Assembly (NCBI GenBank): GCA_022828125.1 | Contig: JAJEJD010000019.1 | Location: forward strand, 266,875-330,874 | Direction of reading: 5' to 3' | Length of the DNA stretch: 64,000 nt | DNA from: a bacterium | GTDB taxonomy: Bacteria > UBA8248 | Shown: one piece after another, positions 49,564 to 58,339 of the stretch | Numbering within the stretch: the first letter of the stretch is position 1 | Layout of the letters: each line of letters opens with the position of its first letter | Notes under the pieces: generated by a model | Seen by the model: the letters and a program-made list of their open reading frames with translations, nothing else | Told to the model about the DNA's origin: nothing | Databases searched by the model: none | Made by a program: the position numbers and the translations under genes

Positions 49564-50148
49564 TCAGGGCGCTTTGTCCAGGACGACCATGTAGCGGCGC
49601 TCGCGCCTTCTCTCGACGATGACGTTTCGCCGCTCCATCGCGTGCCCAGGCAGCCGCAGCCACATCGAATACTCGCCCGGGGTGAGATTCGTCACCTCGA
49701 TCGCCGGGTTCGCCTTGCCGTAATACCGGCTGCCGATGAAAACTTCCGCCCCCGGAGGCTCCGAGCGGATCACGAGGCGTCCTGCGCCGTCTCTCGTCAA
49801 CCGCATCTCGATGGCCGTCTTCTTCGCGCGCACGTCGACTTCGAGAACCTGGCCGACATAGCCGGGAAACTCCGCCCGGATCGAATGACGCCCGTAGTCC
49901 ACGCCCTTGATCTCGACGGGCCTGAGTTTATAGGCCTCCCCGCGTGGATTGCCGTTGAAGATGACGACGGCGCCTTCGGGCCTGCTCGTCACGACGATCT
50001 CGCCCTTGCCGCTGCGCGGAACTTCAGCGGCTTTTTTCCCCCGGGCGCACCCCGCGCCCGTCGCCAGAGTGAGAAGCGCGAACAAAACGATAATGAAACG
50101 GATGGAGCGATTTGGCGGCCAAAATGAAGCGAAAGCTCTCTTTCTCAT
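49564..50148 (-). CDS. PEGA-domain lipoprotein
   Basis: A 194-residue protein with a lipoprotein signal (FIIVLFALLTLATGAGC, lipobox). Two PEGA-like beta repeats follow: EIVVTSRPEGAVVIFNGN and RLVIRSEPPGAEVFIGSRY, with PVEIKGVDYGRHSIRAEFPGY between. PEGA modules occur in surface or periplasmic proteins. The ATG at 50148 has GGAGG 7 nt upstream; ATG 50154 is too close to that site. Its gene stands alone. Confidence 0.83.
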   Translation of the reverse strand: MRKRAFASFWPPNRSIRFIIVLFALLTLATGAGCARGKKAAEVPRSGKGEIVVTSRPEGAVVIFNGNPRGEAYKLRPVEIKGVDYGRHSIRAEFPGYVGQVLEVDVRAKKTAIEMRLTRDGAGRLVIRSEPPGAEVFIGSRYYGKANPAIEVTNLTPGEYSMWLRLPGHAMERRNVIVERRRERRYMVVLDKAP

Positions 50149-50273
50149 GCTCATCCCTCCTGTCTTGCGAGACCTGAGCCTTACTCCATTCAATGTACCC
50201 TGTTTCGGGCGAGAGCAAAAGCCGGGGAAAAGACGACCCCCGGATGCGCTTGCCCATTCCCCGCCCATGAGGA

Positions 50274-52019
50274 ATGATGCGGATGGATTCCAGAAAACCT
50301 ATACCCAAAGGAGTGCATTCCAAGATGCGGGGACACCTGAGAGGACTGACGAACTATGGCGATCCGGGCTTCAGCGTTTTCGCGAGAGGCGCCTACGCGC
50401 GGGGGTTCGGCCTGACGAAAGAGGACCTGGAAAAACCCATCGTCGGCATCGCCCAGACCTGGAGCGAACTCAACCCCTGCCATCGCCACCTGCGCGAGAT
50501 CGCCGAGGCCGTGAAGCGCGGCGTCTGGCAATCGGGCGGCCTGCCGCTGGAGTTTCCCACCATCTCCCTGGGCGAGATGTACATGAACCCCACGGCCATG
50601 TTCTTCCGAAACCTCCTCTCGATGGACACCGAGGAGATGATCAAGGGCCAGCCCATGGACGGCGTGGTGCTGCTCGGCGGCTGCGACAAGACGCTGCCCG
50701 CGCAACTCATGGGTGCGGCCAGCGCGGGCATTCCCGCCATCTGCGTGACGGCGGGGCCGATGATTGGCGGACGCTTCGAGGACAAGGTGCTGGGCGCGTG
50801 CTCGGACTGCCGGGGGACGTGGGCGGAATACCGGGCGGGCAACTACGACGATGATCGCCTCGAGGAAGTCCAAGGGTCGCTCTTCCCGTCCACGGGCACC
50901 TGCATGGTGATGGGCACTGCGAGCACCATGGCGTCGCTCACCGAGGCGATGGGCATGATGCTGCCGGGCCTCGCGGCGGTTCCGGCGGTGAACTCGAACC
51001 GCATGCGCCTGGCGGAGTACAGCGGGCGGCGCATCGTCGACCTGATCGAAAAAGACATTACGCCCGAGAAGATCATGACGCGCGAGGCGTTCGAGAACGC
51101 CATCCGCGTGCTCATGGCCGTGGGCGGCTCGACGAACGCCGTCGTCCACCTGCCGGCCATCGCCGGACGCCTGGGCATCGAACTCCCGCTATCGCTGTTC
51201 GATGACATCTCGCGCACCACGCCCATGCTCGGCAACATCCGCCCATCGGGAAAGAAATACCTGATGGAAGACCTCGCGGCGGCGGGCGGCATCCCCGTCG
51301 TGATGAAGGAACTCGAACCCCTGCTTCACGGAGACTGCCTGACGGTGACGGGAGAGACCGTGACGGAAAATCTCGCAAAAGTTCAAGGGGCGCAGCCCTG
51401 GCAGGACGTCATCTACACGCGCGAGGAACCCATTTCCGAAGAAGGCGGCCTCGTCATCGTCAAAGGCTCGCTCGCGCCCGACGGGGCGGTCATCAAGGTG
51501 TCGGCGGCGGACTCCGATCTGCTGACGCACACGGGTCCGGCGGTCGTCTTCTCCTCCCAGCAGGATATGATCGAGCGGATCGACGACCCCGACCTCCCCG
51601 CCACGGCGGAGAGCGTCTTCGTGCTCCAGAACACAGGCCCCATCGGCGCGCCCGGCTTTCCGGAGGCAGGCTCCCTGCCGCTTCCCAAAAAGCTGCTCGA
51701 AGCGGGCGTTCGCGACGTAGTGCGCATATCGGACGCGCGCATGAGCGGGACGGCGTCGGGGACCATCGTGCTCCACGTGGCGCCCGAAGCGGCGGCGGGC
51801 GGCCCCCTCGCCCTGGTCCGGGACGGGGACATGATCACCCTGGACGTTCCCAACCGGAGGCTGGATCTCAACGTCCCCGAAGAAGAACTCGCACGCCGAC
51901 GCGAAGCCCTGGAGCCGAGACCGCCTCACTTCGACAGGGGCTACGGCAGGCTGTTCATCGAAAACGTGCTCCAGGCGCCCGATGGCTGTGATTTCGGTTT
52001 CCTGAGAAAGACGGAATAA
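50274..52019 (+). CDS. IlvD/Edd family dehydratase (sugar acid or dihydroxy-acid)
   Basis: A 581-residue iron-sulfur dehydratase. Cysteines in ELNPCHRHL (near residue 66), LGGCDKTLPAQLMGA (near 134) and GTCMVMGTAST (near 205) are the cluster ligands. PFAM-like motifs: FARGAYARGFGLTKEDLEKP, LPGLAAVPAVNSNRMRLAEY, VGGSTNAVVHLPAIAG and the C-terminal ASGTIVLHVAPEAAAGGPLA. Context with a 2-hydroxyacid dehydrogenase favours a sugar-acid dehydratase over branched-chain biosynthesis, but this is inference. Confidence 0.92.
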   Translation: MMRMDSRKPIPKGVHSKMRGHLRGLTNYGDPGFSVFARGAYARGFGLTKEDLEKPIVGIAQTWSELNPCHRHLREIAEAVKRGVWQSGGLPLEFPTISLGEMYMNPTAMFFRNLLSMDTEEMIKGQPMDGVVLLGGCDKTLPAQLMGAASAGIPAICVTAGPMIGGRFEDKVLGACSDCRGTWAEYRAGNYDDDRLEEVQGSLFPSTGTCMVMGTASTMASLTEAMGMMLPGLAAVPAVNSNRMRLAEYSGRRIVDLIEKDITPEKIMTREAFENAIRVLMAVGGSTNAVVHLPAIAGRLGIELPLSLFDDISRTTPMLGNIRPSGKKYLMEDLAAAGGIPVVMKELEPLLHGDCLTVTGETVTENLAKVQGAQPWQDVIYTREEPISEEGGLVIVKGSLAPDGAVIKVSAADSDLLTHTGPAVVFSSQQDMIERIDDPDLPATAESVFVLQNTGPIGAPGFPEAGSLPLPKKLLEAGVRDVVRISDARMSGTASGTIVLHVAPEAAAGGPLALVRDGDMITLDVPNRRLDLNVPEEELARRREALEPRPPHFDRGYGRLFIENVLQAPDGCDFGFLRKTE

Positions 52020-52022
52020 GCC

Positions 52023-53069
52023 ATGCGCCGGGTCCGCGTCGTCGCACGCATGCTGCCCTGCATCCGCGCCCTGCGCGGCAGGCCTTACTCGCCCGAAATC
52101 GGAGAACGCCTCGCCCGCGCGATGGATGAGGAGAAGATAGAACTCATCATCGAACCCGACGCCGAAAAGCGGATGGAGGCGCTCGAGGAGACGGATTTCT
52201 ATCTGTGCGAGAACGATCCGCTGCCCGAGGATTTCTATGCGCGCGCAAAAAAGTTGAAACTCATCCAGGCGGGCGGCTATTTCTTCGAAAAACTGCAAAT
52301 CGAGCGCGCCACGCGGGCGGGCGTGCCCGTGATGACCTTCCCGATGCCGATCACCGACTCGGTGGCGGACCACACCATGATGATGCTGTTGGCGCTCAAG
52401 AGAAATTTCGAAGGCGCGATGCGCGACGCCCGCGAGGGCTCGGACAATCCCCCGTCCCCCCAAAGGCCGGACGGCAGCGCGTTCAACTGGACGCAGACGC
52501 AGGGCATCGCTCCCCTGCGCGGCGCCCGCCTGGGCGTTCTGGGCATGGGCGACATTGGACGCGGCGTGGCCCTGCGCGCCCGCGCGTTCGGGATGGAGAT
52601 TCTCTATTGGAACAGAACGCCGCTGCCCGAATCCGTGGACGAGGAACTGGGCGCGCAGCCCGTTGCGCGTGATGAGTTGTTTGAAAACGCGGACGCGCTC
52701 CTGGTCGGCGTCGCCTTGAACGAGGAGACGCGCGGCATCATCAGCGAAAGAGTGATTCGAACACTCCCAAAAGGAGCCTATCTGCTCAACATCGGGCGCG
52801 GGCCGCTCATCGATCAGGAAGCCATGTATCGCGCGCTCACAGACGGCCACCTGGGCGGAGCGGGGCTGGACGTCTTCGACCCCGAACCGTTCCCCCCCGA
52901 ACACCCGCTGCTGCGCCTCCCCAACGTCATCCCCTCACCGCATTGCGCGGGCGGGGACGATGAGAACATTATTCGAGAAATCGAGATTTACTTCGAGAAC
53001 ATCCACCGCGCCCTGGCCGGCGAAGCGCCCCTAGGGGTAGTGAACGGCGTCGCCTGGCGGGGTTTGTAA
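52023..53069 (+). CDS. D-isomer-specific 2-hydroxyacid dehydrogenase
   Basis: A 348-residue NAD-dependent dehydrogenase. Nucleotide motif LGVLGMGDIGRGVALRARAFG near residue 170, the catalytic Arg in LLNIGRGPLIDQEAMYRAL, Glu in DVFDPEPFPPEHPL and His in SPHCAGG. It starts 3 bp after the dehydratase stop and its own stop is 3 bp before the YedK gene. Confidence 0.93.
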   Translation: MRRVRVVARMLPCIRALRGRPYSPEIGERLARAMDEEKIELIIEPDAEKRMEALEETDFYLCENDPLPEDFYARAKKLKLIQAGGYFFEKLQIERATRAGVPVMTFPMPITDSVADHTMMMLLALKRNFEGAMRDAREGSDNPPSPQRPDGSAFNWTQTQGIAPLRGARLGVLGMGDIGRGVALRARAFGMEILYWNRTPLPESVDEELGAQPVARDELFENADALLVGVALNEETRGIISERVIRTLPKGAYLLNIGRGPLIDQEAMYRALTDGHLGGAGLDVFDPEPFPPEHPLLRLPNVIPSPHCAGGDDENIIREIEIYFENIHRALAGEAPLGVVNGVAWRGL

Positions 53070-53072
53070 CCC

Positions 53073-53795
53073 ATGTGCGGACGCTTCACGCTCATCGAAC
53101 CCATACCCTGGCTCGCGGAAATCCTGGGGCTGGAAAACCCCGAAAGCGTGGGCAAAGTTCCGGCCCGCTACAACGTCTCGCCCGGCACGGACGTCTGTAT
53201 CGTCCGCTCCCGCGAGAGCAAGGGGCGCGAACTCGCCCTCGCCCGCTGGGGCCTGGTGCCCTTCTGGGCGAAGGACGCGGATTTCGGGGCCAGGACGATC
53301 AACGCGCGCTCAGAGACCGCCACAGAGAAACCCGCCTTCCGCGCCGCATTCCGCTACAGGCGGTGCCTCATCCCCGCGGACGGCTTTTACGAGTGGGCGG
53401 GGAGCGGAAGAAAAAAACAGCCCTGGTTCATTCATCTGGAAAACGGAAAACCCTTCGCTTTCGCGGGCCTTTGGGAGAGCTGGACGAGAGCGGACGGGAG
53501 CGTTCTCGAAACCTGTACGATCCTCACGACGGAGGCGAACGAGAAGCTGGCCGAACTGCACCACCGGATGCCCGTCATCCTGCCCGAGGGGTCCTACCCG
53601 GACTGGCTGAACCCGCGCGAGAACCGCGCAAAATCCCTCCAACCGCTCCTCAAGCCGTATCCATCGGACGCCTTTTCTTATTATCCGGTCAGCGAGCGGG
53701 TCAACAGCCCAAGAAACGACGACGCGGCCTGCCTTGAAAGACGCGAAGAGGAGAAGGAACCGCCGCAGCTTCAGGGGTCGCTCTTCGGGGATTGA
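53073..53795 (+). CDS. yedK: SOS response-associated peptidase (YedK/HMCES family)
   Basis: A 240-residue SRAP-domain protein. The catalytic Cys2 is in MCGRFTL; NVSPGT and RWGLVPFWAKD follow, then ARSETATEKPAFRAAFRYRRCLIPADGFYEWAG with the Glu, and HHRMPVIL with the His near residue 160. The SRAP active site forms a thiazolidine crosslink with abasic sites in single-stranded DNA. It ends the three-gene cluster with the dehydratase and the dehydrogenase. Confidence 0.95.
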   Translation: MCGRFTLIEPIPWLAEILGLENPESVGKVPARYNVSPGTDVCIVRSRESKGRELALARWGLVPFWAKDADFGARTINARSETATEKPAFRAAFRYRRCLIPADGFYEWAGSGRKKQPWFIHLENGKPFAFAGLWESWTRADGSVLETCTILTTEANEKLAELHHRMPVILPEGSYPDWLNPRENRAKSLQPLLKPYPSDAFSYYPVSERVNSPRNDDAACLERREEEKEPPQLQGSLFGD

Positions 53796-53829
53796 GGCTT
53801 CAGGAACCCGTAGGGGCGGACCTGCTGCA

Positions 53830-54005
53830 AGGAGTTGTTGCCCCCCTTTGTCAGGGGATAAAGGCAACCCCCCCTACCCCCCCTTGTCAGGGGGGTCTTT
53901 TTGTTGTTCCCCCCTGTCGGGGGGAGGCCTTCTTTTTTATATTACCCCACCTCGCTGGGGTATTGCCTTTTTTTACCCCCCTGACAAGGGGGGGTAGGGG
54001 GGGTT
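53830..54005. repeat. MITE-like repeat, copy B4 (left end degenerate)
   Basis: AGTTGTTGCCCCCC (near 53831) in place of the usual end, followed by CCCCCCCTACCCCCCCTTGT (53868-53887) mirrored by ACAAGGGGGGGTAGGGGGGG (53985-54004). Between them lie CCCCCCTGTCGGGGGG and CCCCACCTCGCTGGGG hairpins. No gene is apparent from 53796 to 54340. Confidence 0.75.
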
Positions 54006-54160
54006 CCGCAGGGGCGGATCTATGTGTTCACCCGCTTGTGCTTTTTCGGAACCTTCCTCTTACCCGTAGGGGCGGTTCGCGAATCGCGGGGCGATCTCGA
54101 GAAGGGCTTTGCCCTACCCGCACAAAAAACCATTCATTTTCTCACCAGGTGGAATTGAGT

Positions 54161-54283
54161 GTAGGGGCCGCATATATGCGGCCCGTCGTTGGAAGGCAAA
54201 AAGGAAGGGTCGCATATATGCGACCCCTACACTACCGTTGCAAGAGAACACCTGTAGGGGCGGACCGATGTGTCCGCCCCTAC
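54161..54283. repeat. GTAGGGGC palindromes, three units
   Basis: Unit 1 GTAGGGGCCGCATATATGCG (54161-54180, continuing GCCC), unit 2 GGGTCGCATATATGCGACCC (54208-54227, continuing CTAC) and unit 3 TGTAGGGGCGGA with TCCGCCCCTACA (54253-54283). Units 1 and 2 are complementary halves of a larger inverted repeat. These are the common GTAGGGGC-type intergenic palindromes. Confidence 0.6.
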
Positions 54284-54340
54284 AGCAGAATCTCTGCCCT
54301 ACAGAAAACCTCACATTATCAATCGCTTACAAATTGAAGC

Positions 54341-55534
54341 TCATGAAATGGACGAACCCTCGGGCTGCTCTTCTATCGGCGCATCGGTGGTGAGACGCTT
54401 TTTCGCCGTGGGCGCGTAGCCACCGCCCGCCATCGTGGAGGCGATTTCGAGCACCTCGCTCATGGATTCGGGGATTCCCGAGGGATAGGCATCGTCGGGG
54501 CACTTGCTGTTCGTCATGAAGGCGCACGGCTTGCACTCGATGCAGCGGATGACTTCCCCGTCCTGTCCGGCGAGCGCCTTGTTCGCATAGTCCGGATCCG
54601 TAAGCAGGGCGCGTCCCACGCCCACGAAATCAGCGCCCCCATCGAGATACGCCTGTATCCGCGCGGGCTCGAAGGCGGCCCCGTTCGCGACCAGGGGAAC
54701 ATCCACCGCCTTGCGCAGCCTGTCGAAAGCGGGGTTGTACAAATCCGGCATGACGGGCAGGCCCACGCGCGCGTTTCGCGAACAATGCAGGATGTCCACC
54801 CCCGCCTCCACGAGCGCGGGCGCAAGAGCCAGCGTGTCCTCCACCGTGAAGCCGTTCTCGAAAGGCTCCAGAAGTCCCAGGCGATAGCTCACCACCATCT
54901 CGTCTCCCCCGCCCTCGCGAACGGCCTGCGCCACCTCGAGCGGAAAGCGCATGCGGTTCTCAAGCGCGCCGCCGTAGCCGTCCGTCCGCCGGTTCGAGGC
55001 CGGGGAGAAGAACTGCTGGCACAGATACCAGGTGGCCCCGTGAATCTCGAGAATCTTTCCGCCCGCCTCGCGCACCCTGCGCGCCGCGTCGCCATAAGCC
55101 TGAACGGCGGTCTTGATATCCGCCTCGCTCATCTCGCGCGGCACCTCGTCTTCGGTGGGATGCGGGATGGGAGAAGGCCCCACGGGCTCCATCCCCGTGA
55201 TGGCGCTGAGCGCCGTCCTGCCGGCGTGATAAATCTGCACCGCGAGCGGCGCGCCGGCGTCTTCCATCGCCCGTATCAACTCGCGAAGTGCGGGGACGTG
55301 CGCGTCGTCATGCGTGCTGAGCTGGTTGGGAAAGCCTTTTCCCTCCTGGTTGACGTAGGTCGCCTCGGTGAAGCAAATCGCGGCGCCTCCCCGGGCGCGG
55401 GCCTTGTAGTGCGCGTGCGACCAGGCGGAGGGCGCGCCGTCCTCTTCTGCACGCGAGGTCGTCATCGCGGACATGAGGATGCGGTGCTTGATGCGCTGCC
55501 CGCGCACTTCGATGGGATCCGAAAATTTAGCCAT
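54341..55534 (-). CDS. NADH:flavin oxidoreductase, Old Yellow Enzyme family
   Basis: A 397-residue TIM-barrel flavoenzyme. MAKFSDPIEVRGQRIKHRIL at the start, QIYHAGR near 100, a FFSPASNRRTDGYGGALENR motif near residue 165-185, and PLVANGAAFEPARIQAYLDGGADFVGVGRALLTDPDYANKALAG. After the barrel, CIECKPCAFMTNSKC (CxxCxxCx7C) resembles the iron-sulfur ligands of the 2,4-dienoyl-CoA reductase class, but the protein ends about 45 residues later without the second flavin domain. ATG 55534 has GGGAG upstream; ATG 55558 adds eight residues. Confidence 0.87.
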   Translation of the reverse strand: MAKFSDPIEVRGQRIKHRILMSAMTTSRAEEDGAPSAWSHAHYKARARGGAAICFTEATYVNQEGKGFPNQLSTHDDAHVPALRELIRAMEDAGAPLAVQIYHAGRTALSAITGMEPVGPSPIPHPTEDEVPREMSEADIKTAVQAYGDAARRVREAGGKILEIHGATWYLCQQFFSPASNRRTDGYGGALENRMRFPLEVAQAVREGGGDEMVVSYRLGLLEPFENGFTVEDTLALAPALVEAGVDILHCSRNARVGLPVMPDLYNPAFDRLRKAVDVPLVANGAAFEPARIQAYLDGGADFVGVGRALLTDPDYANKALAGQDGEVIRCIECKPCAFMTNSKCPDDAYPSGIPESMSEVLEIASTMAGGGYAPTAKKRLTTDAPIEEQPEGSSIS

Positions 55535-55653
55535 GTAGAGAGTTCTCCCGAAAATCACTCTTTAGAATCACCATCGCGGCGAGCCCGCCGGACCCGCCGC
55601 GATGCGATCTGAAAATCAGGAGGGCGGGAGGTGCGCCCGCGCCTCGCCTGTCC

Positions 55654-56448
55654 TTAATTTCTCGCCAGGAAATCCTCGATGTCGCGCAAGGATTCCTCAA
55701 AGCACTGGATGAGGAAGAAGTGGCTCGCCTCCTCGTAAATCTTGATCTCACAACCCGGCACGCGGTCGGCTATCTCCTGCGAGGCGCTCGCCGCGCACAG
55801 CACGTCCTGCCCGCCCGCGAGGACGAGTGTCGGGCACTTCACCTCGTGGAGCCTGTCGAGCGCGTCGTGCGTGAGGCAGGCGTGGGTGGAGTTCACATAG
55901 CCGGGTATGGGGCGATCCGTGTTGCCGAGACCCGCCTCGAACGCGTCGAGTTGCTCCTTGTTCTCGTTGAAATAGTGCGGCGGGAAGAAGAAGAGCGATT
56001 GGTGCATGGCGGCCGGTCCGTAGCCCTGGGCCTTCACCACCTCGTTGATGTTGTAGAGGATTTGATAGCCGTATCTGTCCAGCTTGCCGAAAGAGGCGGT
56101 GATGAGTAGGCTGCGTACGCGGTCGGGGTAGTCGAGCGCCATCATCTGGGCGATGGCTCCCCCCATCGAGCGGCCGATGACGTGCGCGGGCTCGGTGATG
56201 CCCACCGCGTCCATCAGGCCGATGGTGTCGGCCGCGAAATGACTCGACGTGTAGGGATAATCGGGCGCGGAACTCCTGCCCGCCCCCCGGTTGTCGAAGG
56301 CCAGCACGCGGTAGTTCTTCTCCAGGCTATCGATTTGCGCCTTCCACGCGCTGCAATCGCCGGCGAGGCCATGGATGAGAACGACGGGCACGCCTTCTCC
56401 GTAATCCTCGTAGTAAAGCTCTACGTCACCCACCTGAACTTTCGGCAT
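55654..56448 (-). CDS. Alpha/beta hydrolase
   Basis: A 264-residue hydrolase: VVLIHGLAGDCSAW, LAFDNRGAGRSSAPDYPYTS, nucleophile elbow IGRSMGGAIAQMMAL near residue 95, and His in YEEASHFFLIQCFEESL. The GRSMGG elbow has Arg in place of the more usual His. It resembles enol-lactonase/haloperoxidase types. ATG 56448 has GAGG 9 nt upstream; an ATG at 56496 would add 16 residues. Confidence 0.9.
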   Translation of the reverse strand: MPKVQVGDVELYYEDYGEGVPVVLIHGLAGDCSAWKAQIDSLEKNYRVLAFDNRGAGRSSAPDYPYTSSHFAADTIGLMDAVGITEPAHVIGRSMGGAIAQMMALDYPDRVRSLLITASFGKLDRYGYQILYNINEVVKAQGYGPAAMHQSLFFFPPHYFNENKEQLDAFEAGLGNTDRPIPGYVNSTHACLTHDALDRLHEVKCPTLVLAGGQDVLCAASASQEIADRVPGCEIKIYEEASHFFLIQCFEESLRDIEDFLARN

Positions 56449-56557
56449 CTTGGTAATCCTCTTCTGTGAATAGTCGAAAAGCCGCTCCTGGCCCATCGCG
56501 CGGCCGCTGCGGCCTGCTTGCGAAAATCGAATTACGCTCTATTTCGAGCGCGGGGGA

Positions 56558-57295
56558 TCAGTTCTTTTTGCCCTCGGCGCCCTCGGCGACTTTATCCATG
56601 AACTCCTCGTTGTCAAACACCCAGCCGAGGCAGCGCATGACGTTCTGCATCCCGAAGACGTGGAGATCCGGCCCGTACATGCTCTTCACGCAGTCGGAGA
56701 GCATCACCACCCGGTAGTCGTAGTTGAAGGCGGTGAAGGCCGTGTTCAGAACGCACGTGTTCGTGTTGATGCCCATGAGGCAGACGTTCTTCGTGCCCAG
56801 AGAGTCCAGGAGCATCTGGAGGTCCGTTCCCATGAAGCAGTCGAGGCGCTTCTTGTTGTCGATGACGTAGTCGCCCTCTTCCACGAGGGAGGGAATCATC
56901 TCCGTCGTCACCTCGCCCATGATGTTGTGGTCGTTCACCGTGCTCTTGCGCCCCAGGGTCAAGCGGTTCTTCTCGTCCTGAATGTCGTGGAGCGCCTTCC
57001 AGAAGTGAACCCGCATCCCCTCGCTTCCGAGGCCCGGAATCTTCCGGAAGATGAGCTTCACGTGGACGACGGGAATTCCGTGGCTTCTGGCGAAACCGAG
57101 GACTTCCTCCGCGGCGCTGATGACGCTCTCGCAATCCTCGTCACTCGCCGGCATGGTGGCGACTTCGGGGTCCAGGTGCCCCCGGTGCATGTCGATGGTT
57201 ACGATGGTGGTTTCCTTCGGATCGAGCGATATCATTTCTTTCAGCTGATCCGTCATTTCCGAGCGATCGAGAATCTCTACTTGTTGCGCGCACAT
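56558..57295 (-). CDS. Isochorismatase-family cysteine hydrolase
   Basis: A 245-residue hydrolase: VTIDMHRGHLDPEVATMP (Asp near residue 33), a Lys in VIDNKKRLDCFMGTDL and the nucleophile Cys in MGINTNTCVLNTAFTAF near residue 175. Members hydrolyse amides or N-carbamoyl compounds (nicotinamidase, carbamoylsarcosine hydrolase). The start is ATG 57295 with GAGGGG upstream. Longer frames to 57475 encode unlike sequence. Confidence 0.9.
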   Translation of the reverse strand: MCAQQVEILDRSEMTDQLKEMISLDPKETTIVTIDMHRGHLDPEVATMPASDEDCESVISAAEEVLGFARSHGIPVVHVKLIFRKIPGLGSEGMRVHFWKALHDIQDEKNRLTLGRKSTVNDHNIMGEVTTEMIPSLVEEGDYVIDNKKRLDCFMGTDLQMLLDSLGTKNVCLMGINTNTCVLNTAFTAFNYDYRVVMLSDCVKSMYGPDLHVFGMQNVMRCLGWVFDNEEFMDKVAEGAEGKKN

Positions 57296-57447
57296 GGCTT
57301 CACCCCTCTTTGAGAAAAGATGGACAGGTTCCTGTTGAATGCTCATAGCATAGTACATATCGCCGGGATTGAAAACGGGGGATGAGCGGAAACGGGGGGA
57401 GCGATGAATACAAGGGTTCCGCCTGCCAAACGGGTCGGAATTTCCGA

Positions 57448-57507
57448 AAATATCGCTAAAATTCGATAAATTCACGGGGTTTTTCGATAAATTTCCGAGA
57501 TGAAAAT
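57448..57507 (+). repeat. Dispersed TTCGATAAATT repeat, copy 2
   Basis: TAAAATTCGATAAATT followed by CGGGGTTTTTCGATAAATTT, matching copy 1 (10205-10273, opposite orientation). It sits between the isochorismatase gene and the sdh terminator. The 57296-57592 gap holds otherwise only that terminator. Confidence 0.55.
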
Positions 57508-57536
57508 CAGGCGTTTCTCAACCCGCTCTCGCCAAC

Positions 57537-57565
57537 AAAAAAAGGCTCCCCGCGCGGAGGAGCCT
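57537..57565 (-). terminator. Rho-independent terminator of the sdh operon
   Basis: On the minus strand AGGCTCC (57565-57559) pairs with GGAGCCT (57549-57543) around a short GC-rich loop, followed by a run of seven T. It lies about 30 bp after the sdhB stop. Confidence 0.82.
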
Positions 57566-57592
57566 CATTATAAGTTGCTGAAAAAGTAAGGC

Positions 57593-58339
57593 CTATTCGC
57601 CTCTCACCGTCGCGCGGATGAACTCGCGGTTCATCTTGGCGATGTGGCTGATGCTGATGTCCTTGGGGCACATGGCCTCGCATTCGGCGTGGTTGGTGCA
57701 GTTGCCGAAACCCTCCTCATCCATCTTGGCGACCATGCTGAGCACCCTCTGCCCCCGCTCGGGCATGCCCTGCGGCAGATGCGCCAGGTGAGAAACTTTC
57801 GCCGCGACGAAGAGCATGGCCGAGCCGTTCGGGCACGACGCCGCGCAGGCACCGCAGCCGATGCAGGCGGCCGCGTCCATGGCTGCATCCGCGTCGGGTT
57901 TGGGGATGGGCACCGCGTTGCCGTCAGGCGCGCCGCCCGTGTTCGCAGAGATGAACCCGCCCGCCTGGATGATGCGGTCGAACGAGGTGCGATCCACCAC
58001 CAGGTCCTTCAAGACCGGAAAAGCGGTCGCCCGCCAGGGCTCGACTGTGATGGTGTCGCCGTCGTTGAATTTTCTCATGTGAAGCTGGCAGGTGGTGGTT
58101 CCGGAGAAACCCCCGTGCGCTCTTCCGTTGATGACGAGCGAGCACGCGCCGCAGATTCCCTCGCGGCAATCGTGATCGAAGGCGATGGGGTCCTTGCCCT
58201 CCTCGATGAGACGCTCGTTCGTCACGTCGAGCATTTCCAGGAAAGACATGTCCGGGATGATGCCGCTTATCTGGTAGGTCTCGAGCGTTCCCGTCGACTG
58301 CCCGTCCTTTTGCCGCCAAACCCTGAGGGTGAGGTCCAT
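57593..58339 (-). CDS. sdhB: Succinate dehydrogenase/fumarate reductase iron-sulfur subunit
   Basis: A 248-residue protein with the plant-type [2Fe-2S] motif [20 protein letters not shown] (with a further Cys in TTTC), and the bacterial-ferredoxin part [14 protein letters not shown] and [19 protein letters not shown] for the [4Fe-4S] and [3Fe-4S] clusters. Its ATG shares one base with the sdhA stop. It passes electrons from SdhA to the quinone side. Confidence 0.95.
   Translation of the reverse strand: MDLTLRVWRQKDGQSTGTLETYQISGIIPDMSFLEMLDVTNERLIEEGKDPIAFDHDCREGICGACSLVINGRAHGGFSGTTTCQLHMRKFNDGDTITVEPWRATAFPVLKDLVVDRTSFDRIIQAGGFISANTGGAPDGNAVPIPKPDADAAMDAAACIGCGACAASCPNGSAMLFVAAKVSHLAHLPQGMPERGQRVLSMVAKMDEEGFGNCTNHAECEAMCPKDISISHIAKMNREFIRATVRGE

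Noticed and set aside
51189-52904. 571-codon open frame on the minus strand
   Set aside because: Antisense to the IlvD/Edd dehydratase and 2-hydroxyacid dehydrogenase genes; no motif of its own.
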